From assembly GCF_001949145.1 (NCBI RefSeq), contig NW_019091418.1, positions 316,282 to 380,281 on the forward strand: a stretch of 64,000 nucleotides of DNA, written 5' to 3'. The position numbers and the translations under genes were made by a program. A model generated the notes under the pieces. That model ran no database searches, was not told where the DNA came from, and saw only the letters and a list, made by a program, of their open reading frames with translations. Positions 34,801 to 44,743 of this stretch are shown one piece after another. Source of the DNA: Acanthaster planci. Taxonomy: Eukaryota; Echinodermata; Asteroidea; Valvatida; Acanthasteridae. Numbering within the stretch: position 1 is the stretch's first letter; each line of letters opens with the position of its first letter.

Positions 34801-37800
34801 TGATGAAAACTTCAGGCACTGCAAAGACTTCAGGGGCCTACAAAAATACCTCACGCTAATTTGTCATAAAGTGCAGGAAAAGTGTCACTAACTTGCTGTC
34901 CCCACTCCACTGGGTTTCCGAGTTACCAGAGGCTCTAATTGGGGAAGAGCACCACCTTTTTGGAATTTTATTAGTGTGCATTATTTATCTTCTGTCAACA
35001 AGCTTGTGGGGGGGGGCTAGTGGTTCAATCCTTTATTGATCTTCAGTCTCATCTCTCTGAGTAAGTTATAACTGGGGATCATCTTCAATAAACATGAGTT
35101 TCAATTGTAATGAAACTACTTAGATCAGATTTTGCATGTTGTGGTACCACACTACAAACTCTGAATTGCGAAAAAAGACCATAGCCAAGTCGACAACGCT
35201 AGCTACATACATGTACGTACAGTTTCATGCTTCAATGTTCAAAAGCAGTGGCAGGCAAACCCCAGTTTGTTGGTGTTTGATTACGGATTACCAGTAATTG
35301 TTTGGTGAAGTGATTAAAAAGATAAAACGCTGGGAAAGGTGTTGAAGCCATAACCTTTGGTCATGGCCCGTTTTTTTTGCCAACATGCAATCCTTGAGAA
35401 GAATACAGTGAATATGCCATGAACAAGACTTCATACAAGTGATTAAGTTTCATGATACATACGGCACCTGTCCCACCATCAAGAGCTAAATCTAGAGCTC
35501 AGAATTACATGTAGTAGTCACAATCTTTATCCTTGGTCTGGCTGGTTTTTGTTTTTTTTTTATCAAGGATCCATACCGGAGGAAGAACAAGGCAAATATT
35601 ACAATTCTTGCTCTGTCTTTGACCCAGAAGGCAAAACCATTGCTAAGTACAGAAAGGTATGTGGCCCACATTGCAATCTTGGTTGAAGAGGCTACATGTA
35701 TTAAGTGGGTAGATGACGGATTGTTTAAAATGATCCACTATAATATCGTTTGAGGTTGAGGAGTCGATATAAGTTCTGAGGGGGCTAATTTCATTTCATT
35801 TTGAGAAAATGCCCTTTAAACATAACAAACAGAAAAATTTAACTTAAATTAGACCTTCTCTTGGTTTTCCTTAGCAACAGAGGCTTTCCGGTTAAGTAAT
35901 TGGCCTGAAAGTGTTATCAAATATTTTCACCCTTGGCACATGGAATGGGCCATTGCGCATTTTTGCATTGCATGACTTAATTCACCTTTTTGCAGAGCGG
36001 GTCCATAATGAATATTTATGAGTGCGGTGGAAGAGTAACTGCCGTAGGTGTTGGCCTCGTGAAATAGACCATTTCTTTTGTCGCCGAATACGATTATTCT
36101 TTCCACTGCACGAATGCAAAACTTTCATTATTTGCTTTAGACAACACCTGTATAAATCAGATTTAGTCATTTGATTTTCTGAGCACAGGTGGATTGATTA
36201 ATTAACTGATTAACGAATGCAAAACTTTTCATTATTTGCTTTAGACAACACCTGTATAAATCAGATTAAGTCATTTGATTTTCTGAGCACAGGTGGATTG
36301 ATTAATTAACTGATTNNNNNNNNNNNNNNNNNNNNNNNNNNNNNNNNNNNNNNNNNNNNNNNNNNNNNNNNNNNNNNNNNNNNNNNNNNNNNNNNNNNNN
36401 NNNNNNNNNNNNNNNNNNNNNNNNNNNNNNNNNNNNNNNNNNNNNNNNNNNNNNNNNNNNNNNNNNNNNNNNNNNNNNNNNNNNNNNNNNNNNNNNNNNN
36501 NNNNNNNNNNNNNNNNNNNNNNNNNNNNNNNNNNNNNNNNNNNNNNNNNNNNNNNNNNNNNNNNNNNNNNNNNNNNNNNNNNNNNNNNNNNNNNNNNNNN
36601 NNNNNNNNNNNNNNNNNNNNNNNNNNNNNNNNNNNNNNNNNNNNNNNNNNNNNNNNNNNNNNNNNNNNNNNNNNNNNNNNNNNNNNNNNNNNNNNNNNNN
36701 NNNNNNNNNNNNNNNNNNNNNNNNNNNNNNNNNNNNNNNNNNNNNNNNNNNNNNNNNNNNNNNNNNNNNNNNNNNNNNNNNNNNNNNNNNNNNNNNNNNN
36801 NNNNNNNNNNNNNNNNNNNNNNNNNNNNNNNNNNNNNNNNNNNNNNNNNNNNNNNNNNNNNNNNNNNNNNNNNNNNNNNNNNNNNNNNNNNNNNNNNNNN
36901 NNNNNNNNNNNNNNNNNNNNNNNNNNNNNNNNNNNNNNNNNNNNNNNNNNNNNNNNNNNNNNNNNNNNNNNNNCAAACTGGAAGTTGTTCAGTTGTGAAT
37001 CTGTTAATTTTCGACATGATACTTTGAGCTCATTTCATCGTTTGGCAGCATTTTATCTGTTTCTTTAAGTCGGCAACATCAGTATGACTAACAATTTAAA
37101 CAAGTTCTAATATTTATTTTGTAGAGTTGTGAACGGTGGAGCTTAATCACTCGTCATATTGCTATTGAGAAAGTTGTGCCACTAGAACCTGCAGTGCAAT
37201 CGATCCGGAGTTGTTCGTTATTCTTTTCTAATGCTCTGTTGATACAAATCTTTTGCAAATAATTCAATGCCATGTGATCAACGATTCACCAATCAGATGA
37301 TGGGAATTTATGCAGGTGTTGTATAATGCATGACAGTGAATGGTCCTATGAAATTCCGCTCTCGACAATGAATATGCATGTGGTATAGTAATTCTGGATA
37401 GAGTGACCTGACTTTGTATGATTTGGTTGGCTGGCACTAGGAAATAGTCTCCATGGCAACAGCAAATGTTGTCTTAATTTTTTCTCCTGACTTCTTGTGC
37501 ATAAGTCGATGCCCTATGGTCACAAATGGGTTGGTTGTCGGCAGCCCAAGGTGTGTATTTAGCTTGACCATATCGAGGGTGCGTTCCTTGTTTTACAGCG
37601 TTACAGCTGTTATCAGGGACAATACCCCCTCCAACACAATAGGTAAAAGAAATCCATTCTGTCATTATTACGTGTAGCTGCACCTCTTTGACATTGATGT
37701 TCCCGGTCGCATCACCTTCAAGGAGTCTGATGTCCTCTCCCCAGGCAATCAACTGGCAGTGATTGACACACGTAAGTGAGCTGCGTGGCAAGGCCAGGCC

Positions 37801-40692
37801 CCAACCCACTGGCCTTGGCCGGTATGAACACACAAGTCTATGGGAGGTGGCATCAACCAATGACCTCCCTAGACTCGCATGCTGTTTCACGCTCAGCCGT
37901 AGCATATGGAACTTAACTGTAGTGCATTGGCTACTCGTTAGCTAGACTAATTCTTGGACGAAATGGCTTCTCAAGTTATTTTAATGTACTGAGTGCATAC
38001 AGACTAAAGCCTGACTTGACTTGTTCCTTGGGTTTTTAATGTTGAACCTTGCTGTTCTAAAACCCGATGGCTTGTGTACAAGCTCTCTCAAGGCTGAATA
38101 TTTAGAGTGCTAGTTTCACCCAATCAGAACAGAGCTCCAGAATTCCATTTTGTGTTATTTCCCAGGAACATGTGAATGATGAAAAATTTCTGCTCTCAGA
38201 CAGCATCAAGGTACATGGAGGAGCTGGTGCTCTAGTAATTCAAGATCACTTTTAGTAAACAGCCCAAGAAGAGTTCGTTTCCAAGCGTACTGACCATTTC
38301 TTTCTTTTTTCTCACATCTGACCAACCCTCCAGCCTACTGCAAGGTCGGCATTGGCATATGCTACGATATTAGGTTTGCCGAGTTGGCCCAGATCTACAA
38401 CGGAAGAGGTTTGTCCTGATCTGTCTCTGCATTGCATCTTTGGAGTGAACGAAGGCTTGTCAGGGTGTCTTTTTGACGCCCCGTAGGTCTTTTTGGGACA
38501 AGCCGTTATTCTTATGTGAGAGCACAAAACATTACCAATGTTATAGACACACTGTCTTCTTTTCAGGGTAAATTTTGAAACCCAATTTTCAAAATTTGGC
38601 TGAAATCCTGGTTCGATCCATACAAATAAAATGACTATCCAATGTAAAAATGGATGGCGGGGGTTCTTAACCCTTCCTGTCAGGCCAGCAAATCATTTCC
38701 CTGTAAGGCAGGGAATAAAGCTTTCATGCCTAATCGTTCCCGTTGTGAAGCTGTGATGCGGTTCTTGAGTTTCACCGTGCTCTCAGAATAATGGCAGGTG
38801 TAATGCATTTCCCCTGAAAGTTGTTGGCGCAAAATTTAGTATGAAAGATATAGCTGAGTTTGGAAAGTCGAGTCCGTGTTGTCCAGCTCCTACAATCCAA
38901 AAGTGTGCCAGTGAAAACCAAAGAAATAATTATAAGGAGCCCATACAGTTCACTGTCTTCAGCTGTTATTGCTTTTCCAGGGTGTAAATTGTTGGTGTAC
39001 CCTGGTGCTTTTAACATGACGACAGGCCCTGCCCACTGGGAGCTTTTGCAAAAAGGAAGGTAACAGATGACCGTCAACTGGGAACTTTGCTTTAGAATCA
39101 GGATCAAAATCACAGTTGAAATGAGGGCTCTGCTGGATGAAATTAAAATGCATTGGTCAGCAGTGGTGTGTCCAGTGGGGGGGGGCAATTGTCCCCCAAC
39201 AGATTTTTTTTTTTCAAAAAATATGTCATAGGCGAGTAGGAAAGGAAGTAATCGGTATATTTATTTTTCAAATATTAGCACCAAAACTCTGTGAAAACAA
39301 CACCAGCAAATATTTTTTCAAATATTAGCACCAAAATGCTAAGAAAACAACACCAGCAAATATTTTTCAAGTATTAGCTTCAAAACTCTATGAAAACAAC
39401 ACCGGCAAATAAAAGCAAGGATGTCGGGACCTTGAGTGAAACTTTTGGTATCTTTTTTTCTCCCCAACATCACGTTGAATGAGCCTGAACCCACGTTCGC
39501 TTCTGAATCACCCCCCCCCCCCCATATCAAAAGCTGGATACGCTGCTGATGTATGGGCAAATGAGTCAGTACTGGGCAGCGGTAGAATTAAGTTTATGCT
39601 GATATTATAGGAAAGACCATCAAATTCTTCTTGAATTACTGCTCAGTGCACTCCAGATGGACAATTTCTGGACAGGATTTGGCTGTTTACAGTTTGCATT
39701 TGCCAGTACATGTATGTTGAAAAAGGAAATGCTCTGAGCAGAGGGTATGTTGAATTTTTAGTTTTGTACTTGTGAAAATGAAAGATGCTGAATGTCTTCC
39801 CAGCCAAAAAAGTTTTATTCTCTGATTTTGATAGGAGTTTCTTCAAGTACATGTACATGTATTATACAATATTACTTTTGCTGAAAAAATTGACTCCATT
39901 AATTTTTTTATATAATCTTAAAAACAGCCATTGACCATTCTCAACTCACGGCTTTATGTATATGATTGTGAAATGACATGTCCAAACTAAAAAGACACTC
40001 GCTCTAATTAATAGGGACTCAGGACTTGGTATTCTTGGGGCTTACTAATCTGACAGGAGTTTTGCATGCACACATTCCCAGGGCTTTGGATAATCAGCTG
40101 TACGTGGCCACTGTATCACCGGCTCGGGATGAGTCTGCCTCTTACATAGCCTGGGGACACAGCACTGCCATCAACCCCTGGTAAGTATTCCCAGGAGAGT
40201 TCAGGCTGGAATGCACAAATGTATCTAAATTTCACGGTCATATTAAAATCTTGTCAAAGCAGGTTCATTTTCTTGTTATGAAGTGTTCTAATTTTTGTGT
40301 TTAAAGATGAAGTCAATTCTTTCTGAAACTTGCCGTGTTTTGATGTTTTTCCCCAACTCGGCAGTGTTTCTCCTCCGAGTTTGGGTTCTTCATTGACAAG
40401 CTTATGCCACGACATTTTCTTTTTTTCTCAGAAAACTTGTCATTTCTGATGCAAAATGTTTTTGATCAACACAATTTCCTTGATATTTTGTTTATTTTAG
40501 TTACGCACGTTTTTCTGTTTTCTTAAGTAAACCGAGTTATGTGTTACCTACAGGGGTGAAGTTATAGCTAAAGCGGACGCTGACGAGAAAATTGTCTATG
40601 CCGACATTGACCCAGGTTACGTGGACGACGTCAGAGCCCAGATTCCCATTGGGTCACAGAGGAGGTCAGATCTGTACGAGGTTAAAGGTTAA
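31862..40692 (+). CDS. NIT2: Omega-amidase NIT2 (nitrilase superfamily), complete, nine exons
   Basis: Hydrolyses the omega-amide of alpha-ketoglutaramate and alpha-ketosuccinamate to 2-oxoglutarate and oxaloacetate, closing the glutamine/asparagine transaminase route; cytosolic/mitochondrial in mammals. Exons: 31862-31874, 33587-33705, 34574-34694, 35568-35656, 37678-37771, 38334-38408, 38981-39059, 40082-40180 and 40554-40692. They join into 828 nt (275 residues; human has 276) with every phase agreeing. The catalytic triad is intact: Glu45 (LPECFN), Lys114 (KYRKLHLFD) and Cys155 (GIGICYDIR). Other family signatures are [43 protein letters not shown] and NPWGEV. The start is chosen because ATGGCAACAAACG plus the next exon gives [13 protein letters not shown], two residues longer than human MTSFRLAL. 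The highest certainty is in the enzyme class. Confidence 0.97.
31875..33586 (+). other. NIT2: NIT2 intron 1
   Basis: A phase 1 GT-AG intron. It contains a GATGAT run near 32168 and, from about 32740, one copy of a roughly 470-bp dispersed repeat. CAAAATGGCGCCGCCCATGG near 32324 resembles YY1-type promoter motifs. Confidence 0.7.
32740..33208 (+). repeat. Dispersed repeat family B, copy 1 (NIT2 intron 1)
   Basis: About 470 bp, similar in the same orientation to 34890-35350. Shared blocks include TTATCTTGCGTCAACAAGCT, GGGGCTAGTGGTTCAATCCT, TTTTAATTGTAATGAAACTG, AAAGCAGTGGCAGGCAAAGC and GATTACCAGTAATTGTTAGA. GGTTCAATCC resembles a pol III B box, but no convincing A box was found, so SINE status is only a possibility. 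Confidence 0.75.
33587..33705 (+). CDS. NIT2: NIT2 exon 2
   Basis: The acceptor AATAATGCAG precedes 33587 and the donor GTAAGA starts at 33706. It encodes [10 protein letters not shown] through AGAKLVALP, the first strand and helix of the nitrilase alpha-beta-beta-alpha fold. Confidence 0.96.
34574..34694 (+). CDS. NIT2: NIT2 exon 3 (catalytic Glu)
   Basis: The acceptor CTCCTCTAG precedes 34574 and the donor GTGAGT starts at 34695. The first codon is the catalytic Glu45 of [20 protein letters not shown]; the exon ends VFLIGG. GC-rich third positions mark it out from the introns. Confidence 0.96.
34890..35350 (+). repeat. Dispersed repeat family B, copy 2 (NIT2 intron 3)
   Basis: Second copy of the element at 32740-33208, same orientation and diverged, with TTATCTTCTGTCAACAAGCT, GGGGCTAGTGGTTCAATCCT, AAAAGCAGTGGCAGGCAAAC and GGATTACCAGTAATTGTTTG. 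Confidence 0.75.
35568..35656 (+). CDS. NIT2: NIT2 exon 4 (catalytic Lys)
   Basis: The acceptor TTTTTTATCAAG precedes 35568 and the donor GTATGT starts at 35657. It encodes [20 protein letters not shown] to AKYRK; the last codon is the catalytic Lys114. Confidence 0.95.
36111..36315. repeat. 103-bp tandem duplication abutting the assembly gap
   Basis: CGAATGCAAAACTTTCATTA begins at 36111 and recurs at 36214 (as CGAATGCAAAACTTTTCATT). About 100 bp is repeated almost exactly, through GATTGATTAATTAACTGATT at each end. The second copy runs straight into the run of N, so more copies may be hidden in the gap. Confidence 0.9.
36316..36973. other. Assembly gap (658 N) in NIT2 intron 4
   Basis: Continuous N run. 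It lies wholly inside the intron between exons 35568-35656 and 37678-37771, whose phases join exactly, so no NIT2 coding sequence is needed from it. Sequence here cannot be read. Confidence 0.98.
37678..37771 (+). CDS. NIT2: NIT2 exon 5
   Basis: The acceptor TTACGTGTAG precedes 37678 and the donor GTAAGT starts at 37772. It encodes [20 protein letters not shown] and [11 protein letters not shown], close to [15 protein letters not shown] of human NIT2. Confidence 0.96.
38334..38408 (+). CDS. NIT2: NIT2 exon 6 (catalytic Cys)
   Basis: The acceptor CCAACCCTCCAG precedes 38334 and the donor GTTTGT starts at 38409. It encodes [20 protein letters not shown], with the nucleophile Cys155 in GICYD. 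Confidence 0.96.
38981..39059 (+). CDS. NIT2: NIT2 exon 7
   Basis: The acceptor TTGCTTTTCCAG precedes 38981 and the donor GTAACA starts at 39060. It encodes [20 protein letters not shown] through LLQKG, the structural signature that follows the nucleophile elbow. Human has QRSRA where this protein has QKGRA. Confidence 0.95.
39257..39412. repeat. Three-copy 49/50-bp tandem repeat (NIT2 intron 7)
   Basis: The unit TTTTCAAATATTAGCACCAA, with AAAACAACACCAGCAAATAT about 15 bases later, occurs three times; the phrase TTCAAATATTAG or its variant starts at 39267, 39317 and 39366. It is followed by a poly-C run near 39510. Confidence 0.85.
40082..40180 (+). CDS. NIT2: NIT2 exon 8
   Basis: The acceptor ACATTCCCAG precedes 40082 and the donor GTAAGT starts at 40181. 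It encodes [20 protein letters not shown] through [11 protein letters not shown], conserved in NIT2. Confidence 0.96.
40554..40692 (+). CDS. NIT2: NIT2 exon 9 (terminal)
   Basis: The acceptor GTTACCTACAG precedes 40554; the stop TAA is at 40690-40692. It encodes [20 protein letters not shown] and then [17 protein letters not shown], matching the C-terminus of NIT2 (QIPV..QKRSDLY). Confidence 0.95.
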
Positions 40693-41039
40693 TCACTGCC
40701 ATCTCTTGCCATTCTCCAAACCTCGGCTCTGTGTGGGGTGTCTGGGTTAGGAGCTCCATTCATTGTTTGAAGCCAGAGGTGAAGCGTTTCCCCATTTAAA
40801 ACTCGATGGCACTATATTAGAGGTTGAAAACAGTTCTGTTGCCAGCGAGCAAAAAGTAGCCTAATTATAGACGACCAGTGTTTTCTCAATCATGGAAAAT
40901 TCTGAAAAGTCTCAAAAAAAGTTGTTGTGGAAGATCAAGGAAAAGTGATGGAAAATTGGGAAAAAGCAGGGTGTCCTGGAGGCCTGTCTTGTCAGAGTCC
41001 TGTCAGAGGAAGAGAAGTCATAGATTTCGAGATTTTGAT

Positions 41040-41290
41040 GGGACCCAGCCAACGCTGGAGTCATGGCCCAAAGGTGGCCCAGGGATGGCTGGACCAGGCT
41101 GAAAAGGTTGCCCCAAGCCCGGCTTGCCACAGCTGGCCCAACTCTAGCCAGCTTTGGGCCGACTGCTACCGGGACTGGGCTAGGTCGGTTAGTGCGCACC
41201 CGGGCCAGATCTCGGCCAGATGTGGTATGTCAGTGGTGGCCCAGAGCTGGCAGCTGGTTGACCCAGAGCTGGTTCATATCATTTCAGCTT
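41040..41290. repeat. Degenerate GGCCCAG/CTGGCC repeat array
   Basis: Variants of CTGGCCCAACTCTAGCCAGC and TGGCCCAGAGCTGGCAGCTG recur every 20-30 bp, and related sequence returns at 41640-41790 (CTGGGCCAGGCTTGGGCTGA). Several frames are open over this block, but they encode only repetitive Trp/Pro/Ser-rich peptides, so I treat it as a diverged minisatellite. Confidence 0.6.
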
Positions 41291-43944
41291 AGTTACTTAT
41301 GAGTGCCAACGATATCTGTGATGAGGCAACAGAATTTGTATATGTTTGGACCCCTAACATTCCTTGCAGAACTCTTATGTCCGCCCAATTCAAACACTAT
41401 TTCAGTAGCCATTGAGTGCCTTTAAGTAACTTTGGTTTGTTCAGACACTGAGCCCAAGTCATGAAAGGAAGACAATTTGAGACCTAAAATAATGTATACT
41501 CTGTAAAATGACAACATAAATGTGGCACAATTTTAGGTGGTGATTCCTACGGTTTCTGGTTATATAGCTCCATTTTGTGAAGGGTAAGGAGGTGATTCCA
41601 TCCCCTTCCATCTCTTTCTTATCGTCTACTTATGCCTGGACTTGCCCAGCCCTGACCCAAAGCTGGCACCAGCATCTATGGTATATGAAACGGTGCTAGC
41701 AGTGGGCCATCATGGTCCGCCAGGGCTGGCACAGCTGAGCCAACCCCTGCCGGATCATCCCAACTCTGGGCCAGGCTTGGGCTGACAGTTTGGTGTTTAC
41801 TGGTGAACTCTGTAAGCTGAGGTTTAGGAAACAACTCTCATGCATAGGATTACTTTTTTTTTTTTAAACTGAAAATGACCATTCCTAGCAAAATCCAATT
41901 GGCAAAATTCCCATTGGTTCCAACTGATCGGTGCCAAAACACAATTGGAAAAATTCCAATTGGTTCCAACTGGCAATTTCAATTGGTTATTTTGGTAAGG
42001 GTTGTAACGAGGGAGGAGGGGGTGTACTGGGGTGCATCCTCACCCCTTCCACTTGACTAAAGGTTCTGCTTTCGAGGCAAGAAAAGATTTTGAGCTATAG
42101 TAGAATATTTTGTGCCAAGAAAAAAAAATTGCCACGGGCTTTGGTGTTTTTTGCCTTGGTCAACCCCTCTTCAGGAGTTTACTTGTAACAACCCCTAAAA
42201 CAATTGGTACAACCTCATGAATCTTGCTGTTTTTCAAAACCAAAAAGTAAAAGATCTATGCTTGGTCCACTTTGCAGCTCCCCCCACGACAAGTCCTTGT
42301 TACGGGCCACTAATTGTAAACGTTGGTAAAACATGCAAAGAGCCTGTGCATTTGTGGCAAATGGGGCGTTACTTGCCACATGTGCATCTATCTTCATCTT
42401 CGAAACTGAAACTGGGGAGATTTTGCACTACCCTCCCCCCCCCACAATTGTTGCAATTAAGGGATTTTAAGGCAGTGAACAAAGTGATAAATTGTGTCCG
42501 AGAAATGTGTATGAAAGGTTTCCAGTGTATACCTGTGGATTTAGGCGAGATGTCTTCCTTTAATAATCAGAAGTCATTGCATCTTGCCAGTTTTGGACTA
42601 TTCATTGTGTAGCTGTTCGATCGTACATTTGTTTGTGCAATTCCTGGAATTGAAAAGGAAACCCACAGTTCTGACAATGAAATCGGACCAACTGTACCCC
42701 GATCTTTGCTGCAAATGCAATAAACCATTGTCAAATAAATTTTCCAAAGAGGTCCAAAATGCAATATCTGGAGATTTTACCGACTCCCTTGAAAATGATC
42801 TAAAGTTTCAACAGCAGTGTACTATCACCCTGTGGAACAGTAGATATAACCCCAACTAATAAGTTTCAAGTACGTGTACATTTGGTCAGTGTGTTCTATA
42901 AATTTCTGTTAGGTCTTTGGTTTTTCTAATAAGGCCCACCATTGCTGCAAAGTTTCTATGTACATGTACAATGTATGTGTCTCATTGAGGTCACTTCATA
43001 GGTTATACATATTGTCAGAAGTAATAAATTCCGAAGTGATTAAACTGTTTGTTCATTTATACAATTCGATTGTTTTATTCTTTTGAAAATGTTGGTGGAC
43101 AAATGTTAGCTTATCCTTACATGTAGATAAAATCTACACCATGACATTTTAATTAACTCCTCAGATTACAAAAGTAATATGCTGTCATTGTACATTACTA
43201 AGACTGAATTCAAGAGAAAACGACTATATACGAGCAGTACTTCTTTTCAACTGAACATACTGTAGGTGAAATTATCCAAAATAGTAAGAACAAGTCTTGG
43301 TTTATATTCTGTGGGAATGTTGACAGTCTAGGCCATTGTTGATCACTTTTGAATTTTTGTTTTCCTCTCATGCAGTAAAAGGTTTTTAGGTTAACCATTC
43401 AAATGCAAGTGCAGGAGTAACTTTCATAAAGACTGCTATTTGGAATCTTTCATTATCTTGTTAAAAAGCCAGAAATTATGAAGAATTATGAGGTTTCAAA
43501 AAAACCAGTTAATCAAGTAGGAATTATGTTAATTGTCACCAAAATGCCTTTATATCTGTACAGTATTTTTTCAGCAAATAATTTGTAAATTTCATGTGAA
43601 CCAATGGATTTTTATGTGTAATGTTTGAAGCAGATTAAAGAAAACAAAATTTAAAAGTGCAGTTGCTTAATAACATCACATCTCTTCATTCATATTTACA
43701 TTTGCATACATTATAAAATATATTGTATTATATAAAAGCAGATTAAAGAATTTCCACTAAATTAAAATGTTCTCTGCATGCAAATATGATATCTTTCTAA
43801 TTATATTTTCATGTACATTTGCATATATTCCTAAAATATTTATATTAACATAAATATATCATTCATTTTCATACACTACAGCTGCATTTTTATATCATTT
43901 GGGGAAATACTCATTTTGCAAATAAACTGGGGGTGGTAAAATTC

Positions 43945-44206
43945 AGCCTCGGAGGTGAGGTGGGAGAACTTTCAGTTGTTACAAATGTACTTGTACCGGT
44001 ACATGCATAGGCAGTTTTTCTGGGTCCTAACTCCCCAATTTCAAGCGCCTGAATTCTAGGCTTACAGGTGATTTTAGCCTCGGAGGTGTGGTGGGAGAAC
44101 TTTCAGTGGTTACAAATGTACTTGTACCGGTACATGCATAGGCAGTTTTTCTGGGTCCTAACTCCTCAATTTCAAGCGCCTGAATTCTAGGCTTACAGGT
44201 GATTTT
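43945..44206. repeat. 131-bp tandem duplication
   Basis: Two adjacent copies, 43945-44075 and 44076-44206, starting AGCCTCGGAGGTG and ending TTACAGGTGATTTT, with only a few substitutions by eye. Each copy carries CTTGTACCGGTACATGCATA. The high identity points to a recent duplication or a polymorphic minisatellite. Confidence 0.93.
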
Positions 44207-44549
44207 TGCAGTCAATTGTCTTGTTTTTCAAGACTAACCCTAATTTGTGAAGAAGTTGCCACTTAGTGATGGTGGCGACTTATAGTTGGAATCCTGGTTA
44301 TTCAACTGATATAAAAAGGTTTTTTGAAAAGTAGCTATGAGAGTTAACATATTCCAAATCCAAACCTAAATCTGTTAGAAGAAAATATAAACATATAAAG
44401 GGTGATTTCAGTTACAATTCCTAAAAATGGCTTTGTTATAATTCCTCCATGCATTAAATAGATCACAGCTCTTGCATACGTATGGAGGAATAAAAACTCT
44501 GACTACATGTACCAGCGAGTGATATATAAAACATTGGCAAGTTTTGATC

Positions 44550-44743
44550 TCATCCGAAGATGATAGCTCGGTCAGCATTGGTGGTTACCACGGTGACCAG
44601 GACCACGGTGTTGGTGGTGAGGTCTCGGGGCATTCGGGAGTAGGCCCGGGCCATCTGATTGGCTACGCTGTGGTTGGTGGCCCAGATGTGCAGAATCTGC
44701 TTGCTCCAGCACTCCAGCGAGTTCCGGGAGGAATTTACGACAC
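44550..44743 (-). CDS. Unknown protein, terminal exon
   Basis: The acceptor CGATTGGCAG lies above 44743; the stop TGA complements 44550-44552. It encodes VVNSSRNSLECWSKQILHIW and ends VVTTNADRAIIFG. Codon third positions are strongly C/G, unlike the surrounding AT-rich DNA. Confidence 0.8.

Larger units (their letters stand above)
35657..37677 (+). other. NIT2: NIT2 intron 4 with tandem repeat and gap
   Basis: A phase 0 GT-AG intron. Besides the 103-bp tandem duplication and the N run, I see only AT-rich unique-looking sequence. Confidence 0.8.
40693..44549. other. Convergent intergenic region between NIT2 and the minus-strand gene
   Basis: Holds the NIT2 3'UTR (end undefined), GGCCCAG-rich tandem-like sequence at 41040-41290 and 41640-41790, CCAATTGG repeats at 41890-41990, and a 131-bp tandem duplication at 43945-44206. 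No coding exon was recognised. Confidence 0.6.

Noticed and set aside
36271-37017. Long minus-strand open frame across 36271-37017
   Set aside because: Made almost entirely of N bases; an artefact of the assembly gap.
39170-39215. G-run and CAATTGTCCCCC palindrome as a regulatory hairpin
   Set aside because: Resembles fragments of common interspersed repeats and lies deep in a NIT2 intron.
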